Below are positions 15,757-22,968 of a stretch of 22,968 nt of DNA, in pieces. This DNA is from Parachlamydiaceae bacterium. Its GTDB lineage: Bacteria; Chlamydiota; Chlamydiia; Chlamydiales; Parachlamydiaceae. Each line of letters starts with the position of its first letter. Within the stretch, counting starts at the first letter, position 1. A model generated the notes under the pieces. The model made no database searches. It saw nothing but the letters and a program-made list of their open reading frames with translations, and was not told the origin of the DNA. The position numbers and the translations under genes are program-made. Where the stretch lies: assembly GCA_030679615.1 (NCBI GenBank), contig JAUXSJ010000302.1, positions 1-22,968 on the forward strand, written 5' to 3'.

Positions 15757-15764
15757 CAAATATA
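15757..15764 (-). promoter_or_regulatory. TAnnTTTG -7 element for the FkbM-type gene
   Basis: The minus strand reads TATATTTG, an exact match to the Bacteroidota -7 consensus, about 53 bases upstream of the ATG at 15704. No clear -33 TTG is present at the usual spacing. Confidence 0.5.
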
Positions 15765-15827
15765 CGACTAATTATTTATTAGCTTAAATTGAATAGTGAT
15801 TTTATAAATTCTAATTTATAGTTAAAA

Positions 15828-15835
15828 TATATTTG
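15828..15835 (+). promoter_or_regulatory. TAnnTTTG -7 element for the NRPS gene
   Basis: TATATTTG on the plus strand matches the Bacteroidota -7 consensus. It is the only match between 15705 and the NRPS start at 16066, which implies an unusually long 5' leader. The -33 element is not evident. Confidence 0.45.
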
Positions 15836-15843
15836 TTGTAATG

Positions 15844-15928
15844 CACTTAAGTAGAAGTGTAAAATACTTACTTTTACTACCACTTATCAAATAAAAACTA
15901 TCTATCACTTGCTAAACTTTACCACTTA
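15844..15928 (+). repeat. cluster of CACTT(A/G) motifs in the NRPS leader
   Basis: CACTTA occurs at 15844, 15881 and 15923 and CACTTG at 15906; a reverse copy of CACTT lies at 15855-15859. Three copies share a wider context of the form TA-C/T-CACTT followed by an A-rich stretch. The spacing is irregular (37, 25 and 17 bases). This could be a regulator or RNA-binding array, or chance in AT-rich DNA. Confidence 0.35.
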
Positions 15929-16065
15929 ACAAAATTAAAATAATAGGAAGTTAAACGCTTAACAATTCGATAAGGATTTTAATTTAAAAGATAATCAATA
16001 ATTTTTAGGAAGTATAAAATAATTTCATAATTTAGTACCCAGTTCCAATTTTCCGCGAAGATTAT

Positions 16066-19000
16066 ATGATAGAATTACATTTAAGTCAACAGGACATTTA
16101 TTTTGATCATATTTTGGATTCTAGTAACCCTCAATATAATATAGGTACTTATGTTGTAATTAATGGAAATTTAAATGTTGAGTTATTAAAAGAGTCTATT
16201 ATTAGTTCAGAAGAAGTATTTGATGTGTTTAGATTCAAAAGTTTTTCAACTAATGGTCCTACTGTTTCTTTGCAAGAACCATCTTCAAGTATTAAAATTA
16301 CTGAATTAGATTTTACCGACAAAAATTGGTCTGATGGTTTGATGAGGCAATGGTTGCAAGAAAGAGTTAATACACCTTTTGATATTCATACGAGGTGCTT
16401 GTATGATTTTGTTTTAATCAAAAAAAAGAAAGATGGATATTTGTTTTATATAGGTTGTCATCACTTATTTTCAGATGGTTATGGCGTACCTTATGTTTTC
16501 TTATCTTATGTTTTCGATAAGTACCATTCTTTAAGAACAAATGAAGAAAAAAAATTTCTGTACCCGTCTTATTTGCAGTTATTTAAAAAATCGAATGATT
16601 ATTTGGCTTCTGATAGATATGAATTGGATAAAAATTATTGGAAAGATAAATTTAAGAATTCACAGGAGCCTATTTTTCAAAAGAGAATAAAGTCTGTTTC
16701 GTTTCGAACAAATTCAACTCAACTATTTTTTAATTTAAGCGAGCAGGAGAAACTAAAATCATTTTGTTTAAAAAATGAGATCAGTTTGCAGGATCTTTTA
16801 ATTGCAACACTTGTAGTATATTATAAAAAAACGCATCATTTAAATTTCTTTGATTTTTGTTTACCCATTCATAACAGGAGTGACCGTAAGGAAAGACAAA
16901 CGCTTGGAGTCTTTTCAAAACTTATACCTTGCCGTATAGAATTAAGTAATACATCATTAAATGAACTTTTCAAATTAATTAAAGCAAATCAACGAAAAGA
17001 TTATCGTCACAAACAATTTCCGGTAAGTCATTTTAATAACATGATTCAAGCTGATGTAAATAATGCATCGCGACCATTTGATGTTTGTGTGAACTATCGC
17101 TACTTTAGATTAGAAACAACAGAAACAGAACTCAGTTTAAAAGGATTTAGAAATGACGCTAAGTTTTCTAAAATTCCAATTGAATATAGCTGGTGTGATT
17201 TTGCTGAAAAAGGAAATGAGAATTTATTCCTCGAAATTACTTTTCGTGAAGATTGTTTCACTAAAGAAGAAATAGATTTATTGGGACAAAGAATATTATT
17301 CATATTAGATCAGTTTTATAACGCCGTTGATAATGATATAAATACTATTAATATAGTACCGAATAGTGAAACAAAACAATTACTTCAAGTTTTCAATGAC
17401 ACTACTGTATCTTATCCCAAGGACAAAACGATCGTAGAGTTGTTTGAGGAGCAGGTGGCAAAAACACCGAATCATATAGCGGTAGTATTTGAGCAAAATG
17501 AGCTAACGTATAAAGAACTCAACGAACACTCCAATCAACTAGCTCATTATTTACAAAAGAACTATGATATTAAGCCAGATGATTTAGTAGGAATAAAGCA
17601 GGAGAGAAGCGAATGGATGATCGTTTCGATACTAGGTGTTTTAAAATCAGGCGGTGCGTATGTACCGATTGATCTGAATTATCCACAGGAACGGATAAAT
17701 TATATAGAAAAGGATACAAAGTGTAAAGTATGTATTGATGAAAATGAACTAAGTAAGTTTAAAGAGAGTCAAACAACCTATTCCAAAGATAAAATAACAT
17801 TTTTAGCAAAGCCTCATAATCTTTCGCATGTGATCTATACTTCAGGCTCCACTGGTAAGCCAAAAGGAGTTATGATAGAGCATAAGAATACTTATTCGTT
17901 TATTAAATGGAGTCATTATGAATTCGAGGCTTCGCAATTTGATACAGTTTTATTTACCACCTCTTTAAACTTTGATTTGTCGGTTTTTGAGATCTTTTAT
18001 TCACTTACACAAGGCAAAGTACTTAAGATTGTAAAAGATGGTTTATCTATACCAAAAAATTTAGACAAAGATAAAAGGATCCTTATTAATACAGTTCCCA
18101 GCGTTGTAGGCGCATTACTTCAACAGGGAATGAGCTTTGAATCGGTGTCAGTATTAAATATGGCAGGAGAGCCCATTCCATCCAATTATAAAAAAGAATT
18201 AAAAGGAAAAGTAAAAGAGATAAGAAATCTGTATGGTCCGTCAGAGGATACTACTTATAGCACGTTTATAAGGATAGATAAAGATCAAAGAGACCTTATT
18301 GGCAAACCTATATCTAACACTCAAGTTTATATATTAAGTGAAGAAGCTGAATTACGCCCAATAGGAGTAATTGGTGAAATATGTATAGGCGGTTCAGGTT
18401 TAGCTCGTGGTTATTTAAATCAGGAAGAATTAACAAGAGAGAAGTTTTTAGAAAACCCTTTTGTGGCAGGCGAGCGTTTGTATAAGACTGGGGATTTGGG
18501 CAGATGGTTAGCAGATGGCAATATAGAGTTTATAGGCAGAAAAGATGACCAGGTAAAGATAAGAGGTTACAGGGTAGAGTTAGGTGAGATAGAACATGCC
18601 CTTCAAAGCCACAAAGAGATAGAAGAGGTAGTAGTACTTACCAGAGAAAACCAAAACAATGAAAATGAATTAGTAGCGTATATCACCAGCAAAGAAGAAC
18701 AAAACACGAGCGAGTTAAGATCCTATTTAAAGCAGACCCTTCCGGAGTATATGCTACCGGCATACTTTGTTCAACTAAAAGAGTTGCCATTAACCTCTAA
18801 CGGTAAAATAGACAAGAAGGCTTTGCCGGATCCGCAAGGATTAGGACTAACAAGTGGAATAGAATATGTAGCCCCAAGAAATGCGATAGAAGAAAAACTG
18901 GTAAAGATTTGGCAAGAAGTATTACAAAGAGAAAACATCGGAGTAAAAGATGATTTTTTTGCTTTGGGAGGACATAGTTTAAAAGCTGTACGCTTAAGCA

Positions 19001-22000
19001 ATGAGTATTGGAAGGAGCTGGCAGTAAAGTTATCTTTAAAGGATCTGTTTGCACATACCAGTATAGAGTTGCATGTGAAATTAATACAATCTTCAAAGAA
19101 AGAAGAATTTATTCAAATAGAAAAAGTAGCTAATCAATCTAGTTATCCTATCTCAGATGCCCAGCGAAGGTTATGGGTATTGAGTCAATTTGAAGAGAGT
19201 TCTGTGGCTTATAATATACCAGGAGGTTTAGCTTTAAATCAAGAAATAGATATTGAGTGTTTTAAAAAATCTATAGACTCTACCATAGAGAGGCATGAGA
19301 TCTTACGGACTATATTTAAAGAAGATGAAACAGGAGAGATAAGGCAGTGGATCTTAAACAAAGAAGAACTTGGTTTTAAGATTGATTACAGGGATTATAG
19401 AAAAGAACGAAACAAGAATGAATCAGTTCAATCTTACATGAGTGAAGATTCCTATAACGCTTTTGATTTAGTTAAAGGGCCATTATTAAGATCTGCCTTA
19501 TTACAGATTGAAGATCATGAGTATTTTTTCTATATTAATATGCATCATATCATCGGAGATGGCTGGTCGATGGAGGTGTTGTCTAAGGATGTATTTTCAT
19601 ACTATGAGGCCTATAAGGAGAATAAGCAGCCGGAGTTAAAAGAATTACGGATTCAGTACAAGGATTATTCGGCGTGGCAATTAGCTCAAATAGGAGAATC
19701 CTCTTTTAAAGGACATAGAGATTATTGGTTAAGGAGTTTAGGAGGAGAATTACCATTATTGGATTTACCTGGAAGCAAACAGCGTCCAAGATTAAAGACG
19801 TATAACGGTCGGAGCTTAGGCACTTATTTAGATAAATCATTAACGCGTAAGCTAAAAGATTATTCCCAGCAACATGGTGGCAGTTTGTTTATGGGCTTGT
19901 TAGCATCCCTGAATGCCATATTATATCGTTATACCAACCAAAAAGATATCATCATAGGTAGTCCCATAGCAGGCAGAGAGCATGCGGATTTAGAAGATCA
20001 GATAGGTTTTTATGTAAACACGTTGGCTTTAAGGAATGAGATAAATCCGGAAGAAAGTTTTGATGATTTATTTTCCAGGGTAAAACAAAATACCTTAAGT
20101 GCATATTCTCATCAGATGTATCCCTTTGACAGGTTGGTAGAGGAATTAGATCTGGTAAGAGATACGAGTCGTAGTGCAATTTTTGATGCGATGCTGATTC
20201 TTCAGAACAACGGAGAAAAGACAGAAGGAGTGCAATTAACAGAGGAAGAATTGGAGGGAATTGTTGATCAGGGATATAGCGCATCAAAGTTTGATCTAGA
20301 GATAGCACTGGAGGAAACGGGGGATTATCTATCCTTGCGGTTAGTATATAATCCGGATGTGTATGATCGGGCAATTGTGGAAGGTTTGATCAATCACTAT
20401 CGGCAATTATTGGCATCACTCTTAGTAAATCCTAATGAGAAGATCTCAACAATTAATTATTTATCAAAATCAGAAGAGCAGGAATTGCTTGTAACGTTCA
20501 ATGATACAGCCGTAGATTATCCCAAAGATAAAACGATTGTAGACTTGTTTGGAGAGCAGGCAGAGAAAACACCCGATAATATAGCAGTAGTTTTTGAAGA
20601 AAAGGAGTTGACTTACAGAGAGCTCAATGAACAATCGAATCAGTTAGCTCATTATCTGCAAAAGAATTATGAGATCAAGGCAGATGATCTGGTAGGGATC
20701 AAACAAGAAAGGAGTGAATGGATGATTGTTTCGATCCTGGGAGTTTTAAAAGCAGGCGGAGCCTATGTTCCAATCGATCCCAATTATCCACAGGATCGGA
20801 TAGATTATATTGAAAAAGATACAAAATGTAAAGTCTGCATAGATGAAAATGAGTTAAGGAAATTCAAAGAAAGTCAAACAAGGTATTCGAAAAAGAAAAT
20901 AACTTCTTGTATCAATGCGAGTAATCTTGTTTACGTTATTTACACCTCTGGCAGTACAGGTATTCCAAAAGGGGTATTAGTTGAGTATAGTGGGGTTGTT
21001 AACAGGCTCATGTGGATGCTGCGTGAGTTGAAAATTAATGAGGAAGATGTTTTTTTACAGAAAACACCTACAACCTTTGATGTTTCGGTATGGGAATTAT
21101 TCTTGCCCTTTATTACTGGTAGTAAACTGCTTGTTGCCAGACCTGAAAGCCATAAGGATCCTGTTTATCTAGAGAAGGTGATTAATAAATTTAAAATAAG
21201 TGTTATTCATTTTGTTCCTTCTATGTTAAGTGGGGCATTAGAAAACATAGCATGGAATAAATTTAAAAATCTTCGTCATGTTGTTTGTAGTGGAGAAGCT
21301 TTACCAAAAAAATTAGAAAAATCATTTAAAGAAAAAGCGCCACTTATTCAATTACATAATTACTATGGGCCAACTGAAGCATCAGTAGATGTTACATCTA
21401 TAAACTTAAGCCAATTTCCGACTACTCGGGATGATGTGTCGATTGGAAAACCTGTTGATAATACTAAGATTTACGTAGTAAACGAAATGAATAAGCTTCA
21501 AGCGATTGGGGTTTTAGGAGAGATTTTAATAGGAGGAGTTCAAATAGCTCGTGGCTATTTGAATCAGGCGGAATTAACAGCCGAGAAGTTTATTTCCAAT
21601 CCCTTTAAGTTGGGTGAACGGATGTATAAGACGGGTGATTTAGGCAGATGGCTGCCCGATGGGAACATTGAGTTTATCGGCCGTAAGGACGATCAGGTAA
21701 AGATAAGAGGATACCGGATCGAGTTAGGCGAGATCGAGCACGCTTTGCAGGGCCATGCAGAGATTGAAGAAGCAGTAGTGATAGCAAAGAATAATAATCA
21801 GGGTGAGAAAGAGTTGGTAGCGTTTATCACGGGCAAGACGGAACAAAATATAAATGATTTAAGAAATTATTTAAAAACGATCTTACCAGAGTATATGCTT
21901 CCATCTTACTATGTTCAGCTGGAAGCAATGCCATTAACGAGTAATGGAAAAATAGACAAGAAGTTATTGCCGGATCCACAAGGACTGGAACTATCAAGAG

Positions 22001-22968
22001 GAATAGAATATGTAGCTCCAAGAAACGAGATAGAAGAAAAATTAGTGAAGATTTGGGAAAGATTATTACAAAGAGATGTTATAGGGGTAAAAGAAGATTT
22101 TTTTGCTTTGGGCGGGCATAGTTTAAAAGCCGTACGATTGAGTAATGAGTATCAAAAGGAATTTTCTGTAAAGACATCTTTAAGAGATCTGTTTGCAAAT
22201 ACCAGTATAGAATCCCATGCAGAATTAATCCGGTCTTCAAAGAATGAAGACTTTATACAAATAGAAAAAGTAGTTCAACAAGAGAGTTATTCTATCTCCA
22301 ATGCCCAGCGAAGGTTGTGGGTATTAAGCCAATTTGAGGATGCCTTTGTGGCGTATAATATGCCAGGAAGTATTGACTTAAATGAGAGTATTGATATAGA
22401 AAGCTTTAAAAGAGCTATAGATTCAACGATAGACCGCCATGAGATTCTAAGAACAGTATTTAAAGAAGATAAAACAGGAGAGGTAAGACAATGGATATTA
22501 AAAAAAGAAGAGCTGGACTTTAAGATAGATTACAGAGATTTTAGAAAAGAAAAAAATAAAGAAGAGAACGTAAAGGCTTATATATCCAAAGACTCTTATA
22601 AACCATTTGATCTAGTAAATGGGTCTTTATTAAGAGCTGGTTTGTTTCAGATAGAAGATGAGAGTTATGTTTTCTACTTTAATATGCATCACATTATCAG
22701 CGATGGCTGGTCGATAGATGTGTTGAGTAAGGATGTGTTTGCGTACTATAAGGCGTATAAGTCGAATAAGGAACCTGACTTAAAACCTCTGAAGATCCAA
22801 TACAAGGATTATTCAGCCTGGCAGTTGGGCCAGCTTGAAGAAGAATCATTTAAAGCACACAGAGATTATTGGCTGGATAGTCTGAAGGGCGAATTGCCGC
22901 TCTTAGATCTTCCGGCAATAAAACAACGCCCGAAGTTCACTACATATAATGGACACAGTTTAACTGCT
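16066..22968 (+). CDS. non-ribosomal peptide synthetase, C-A-T-C-A-T-C (3' end outside window)
   Basis: Open in frame from the ATG at 16066 to the window edge, 2301 residues. An in-frame TAG at 16033 with no better start after it fixes the N-terminus, which opens directly into a condensation domain. Domains: C1 (about 1-425; HHLFSDG at 132-138), A1 (446-925; YTSGSTGKPKG 591-601, YKTGD 806-810, lysine K914), T1 (FFALGGHSL, phosphopantetheine serine S971), C2 (1026-1460; HHIIGDG 1160-1166), A2 (1481-1965; K1962), T2 (S2019), C3 (from 2074; HHIISDG 2208-2214; cut by the window end). All key residues are intact. Specificity residues aligned by eye to GrsA read D-L-F-N-N-A-L-T-Y-K for A1 (alanine-like) and D-V-W-H-V-S-Y-V-D-K for A2 (serine-like). 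No epimerase, methylation or thioesterase domain lies in the visible part. C1 differs from C2 and C3 and may be an initiating C domain that acylates the first residue. Confidence 0.93.
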   Translation, partial: MIELHLSQQDIYFDHILDSSNPQYNIGTYVVINGNLNVELLKESIISSEEVFDVFRFKSFSTNGPTVSLQEPSSSIKITELDFTDKNWSDGLMRQWLQERVNTPFDIHTRCLYDFVLIKKKKDGYLFYIGCHHLFSDGYGVPYVFLSYVFDKYHSLRTNEEKKFLYPSYLQLFKKSNDYLASDRYELDKNYWKDKFKNSQEPIFQKRIKSVSFRTNSTQLFFNLSEQEKLKSFCLKNEISLQDLLIATLVVYYKKTHHLNFFDFCLPIHNRSDRKERQTLGVFSKLIPCRIELSNTSLNELFKLIKANQRKDYRHKQFPVSHFNNMIQADVNNASRPFDVCVNYRYFRLETTETELSLKGFRNDAKFSKIPIEYSWCDFAEKGNENLFLEITFREDCFTKEEIDLLGQRILFILDQFYNAVDNDINTINIVPNSETKQLLQVFNDTTVSYPKDKTIVELFEEQVAKTPNHIAVVFEQNELTYKELNEHSNQLAHYLQKNYDIKPDDLVGIKQERSEWMIVSILGVLKSGGAYVPIDLNYPQERINYIEKDTKCKVCIDENELSKFKESQTTYSKDKITFLAKPHNLSHVIYTSGSTGKPKGVMIEHKNTYSFIKWSHYEFEASQFDTVLFTTSLNFDLSVFEIFYSLTQGKVLKIVKDGLSIPKNLDKDKRILINTVPSVVGALLQQGMSFESVSVLNMAGEPIPSNYKKELKGKVKEIRNLYGPSEDTTYSTFIRIDKDQRDLIGKPISNTQVYILSEEAELRPIGVIGEICIGGSGLARGYLNQEELTREKFLENPFVAGERLYKTGDLGRWLADGNIEFIGRKDDQVKIRGYRVELGEIEHALQSHKEIEEVVVLTRENQNNENELVAYITSKEEQNTSELRSYLKQTLPEYMLPAYFVQLKELPLTSNGKIDKKALPDPQGLGLTSGIEYVAPRNAIEEKLVKIWQEVLQRENIGVKDDFFALGGHSLKAVRLSNEYWKELAVKLSLKDLFAHTSIELHVKLIQSSKKEEFIQIEKVANQSSYPISDAQRRLWVLSQFEESSVAYNIPGGLALNQEIDIECFKKSIDSTIERHEILRTIFKEDETGEIRQWILNKEELGFKIDYRDYRKERNKNESVQSYMSEDSYNAFDLVKGPLLRSALLQIEDHEYFFYINMHHIIGDGWSMEVLSKDVFSYYEAYKENKQPELKELRIQYKDYSAWQLAQIGESSFKGHRDYWLRSLGGELPLLDLPGSKQRPRLKTYNGRSLGTYLDKSLTRKLKDYSQQHGGSLFMGLLASLNAILYRYTNQKDIIIGSPIAGREHADLEDQIGFYVNTLALRNEINPEESFDDLFSRVKQNTLSAYSHQMYPFDRLVEELDLVRDTSRSAIFDAMLILQNNGEKTEGVQLTEEELEGIVDQGYSASKFDLEIALEETGDYLSLRLVYNPDVYDRAIVEGLINHYRQLLASLLVNPNEKISTINYLSKSEEQELLVTFNDTAVDYPKDKTIVDLFGEQAEKTPDNIAVVFEEKELTYRELNEQSNQLAHYLQKNYEIKADDLVGIKQERSEWMIVSILGVLKAGGAYVPIDPNYPQDRIDYIEKDTKCKVCIDENELRKFKESQTRYSKKKITSCINASNLVYVIYTSGSTGIPKGVLVEYSGVVNRLMWMLRELKINEEDVFLQKTPTTFDVSVWELFLPFITGSKLLVARPESHKDPVYLEKVINKFKISVIHFVPSMLSGALENIAWNKFKNLRHVVCSGEALPKKLEKSFKEKAPLIQLHNYYGPTEASVDVTSINLSQFPTTRDDVSIGKPVDNTKIYVVNEMNKLQAIGVLGEILIGGVQIARGYLNQAELTAEKFISNPFKLGERMYKTGDLGRWLPDGNIEFIGRKDDQVKIRGYRIELGEIEHALQGHAEIEEAVVIAKNNNQGEKELVAFITGKTEQNINDLRNYLKTILPEYMLPSYYVQLEAMPLTSNGKIDKKLLPDPQGLELSRGIEYVAPRNEIEEKLVKIWERLLQRDVIGVKEDFFALGGHSLKAVRLSNEYQKEFSVKTSLRDLFANTSIESHAELIRSSKNEDFIQIEKVVQQESYSISNAQRRLWVLSQFEDAFVAYNMPGSIDLNESIDIESFKRAIDSTIDRHEILRTVFKEDKTGEVRQWILKKEELDFKIDYRDFRKEKNKEENVKAYISKDSYKPFDLVNGSLLRAGLFQIEDESYVFYFNMHHIISDGWSIDVLSKDVFAYYKAYKSNKEPDLKPLKIQYKDYSAWQLGQLEEESFKAHRDYWLDSLKGELPLLDLPAIKQRPKFTTYNGHSLTA
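17392..20496 (+). repeat. NRPS module repeat, copy 1 (A1-T1-C2)
   Basis: Begins at the conserved FND segment before A1 and covers one A-T-C unit of about 1035 codons. The protein matches copy 2 almost residue for residue before the A-domain core, from the A7 region through the T domain, and through the C domain. DNA differences there are largely synonymous. The segment around residues 580-760 is clearly different. Confidence 0.75.
20497..22968 (+). repeat. NRPS module repeat, copy 2 (A2-T2-C3, partial)
   Basis: Second copy of the A-T-C unit, cut by the window end inside C3. The offset from copy 1 is 1035 codons at the A-domain start and 1048 at the T domain. The change reflects an extra 13 residues in the divergent A core. 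Confidence 0.75.

Larger units (their letters stand above)
15705..16065. other. divergent promoter region of methyltransferase and NRPS
   Basis: This 361-base gap has no convincing gene. It carries oppositely directed TATATTTG elements at 15757-15764 (minus) and 15828-15835 (plus). The plus-strand start would leave a leader of over 200 bases before the NRPS ATG, and that leader holds a cluster of CACTT(A/G) repeats. I see no recognised riboswitch. Confidence 0.55.

Noticed and set aside
15588..15782. 64-codon plus-strand open frame
   Set aside because: It overlaps the FkbM-type gene start antisense and runs through its promoter region; composition is not gene-like.
18771..19096. Two minus-strand open frames of 76 and 99 codons
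   Set aside because: Both are antisense to the intact A1-T1 region of the NRPS and show no protein-like features.
19952..20374. 140-codon open frame on the minus strand
   Set aside because: It lies fully inside the NRPS C2 region on the opposite strand and its translation is rich in Pro, Leu and His, as expected of a shadow frame.
1..22968. CRISPR arrays, tRNA/rRNA genes, insertion sequences, attachment sites
   Set aside because: No regularly spaced direct repeats, cloverleaf sequences, transposase motifs or flanking duplications were found by eye. A covariance-model scan would settle RNA genes.

Overview
The window is AT-rich DNA that looks like a Bacteroidota genome (a Pedobacter-, Flavobacterium- or Chitinophaga-like lineage). 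The reasons are TAnnTTTG-type promoter elements, few Shine-Dalgarno sites, a SusC-like/OMP_b-brl_3 outer-membrane receptor with a CarboxypepD_reg-like N-terminus, and the style of the NRPS modules. The genus is inference.

Layout. Bases 1-72 hold the possible 5' end of a gene leaving the window on the minus strand. Bases 73-678 have no convincing gene but carry several dyads. A small minus-strand gene (679-906) and a small plus-strand gene (1257-1550) diverge from a 350-base control region that holds two TATATTTG elements and a striking double dyad (1090-1128). From 1659 to 10318 seven genes lie head to tail with overlaps or tiny gaps: a helical GTPase-associated (GASH-like) protein, two P-loop GTPases (DO-GTPase2-like and DO-GTPase1-like), a large GTPase-associated protein 1 (GAP1-like), an unrecognised protein with an EAD-like tail, an EAD1-trypsin-like protease, and a cytoplasmic DNA/RNA non-specific endonuclease. 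I read this as one GTPase-controlled biological-conflict (probably anti-phage or suicide) system. Its parts resemble families predicted computationally by the Aravind group; I know of no experimental description of this exact layout. The GTPases, GASH and GAP1 would sense and relay, homotypic death-domain-like EAD contacts would recruit the protease, and the protease and nuclease would be the effectors.

After a 66-residue hypothetical gene come an outer-membrane beta-barrel receptor (10874-13297) and a GT-B/heptosyltransferase-like protein (13522-14733). The latter converges on a minus-strand FkbM-type methyltransferase (14889-15704) across a long terminator-like inverted repeat. Divergent from the methyltransferase, an NRPS gene starts at 16066 and runs off the window end in frame: C-A-T-C-A-T-C(partial), 2301 residues visible. 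Specificity residues read by eye suggest alanine for module 1 and serine for module 2. The two modules are a duplication whose A-domain flanks match closely while the substrate-binding cores differ. Receptor, glycosyltransferase-like protein and methyltransferase may belong to this secondary-metabolite locus, but this rests only on proximity.
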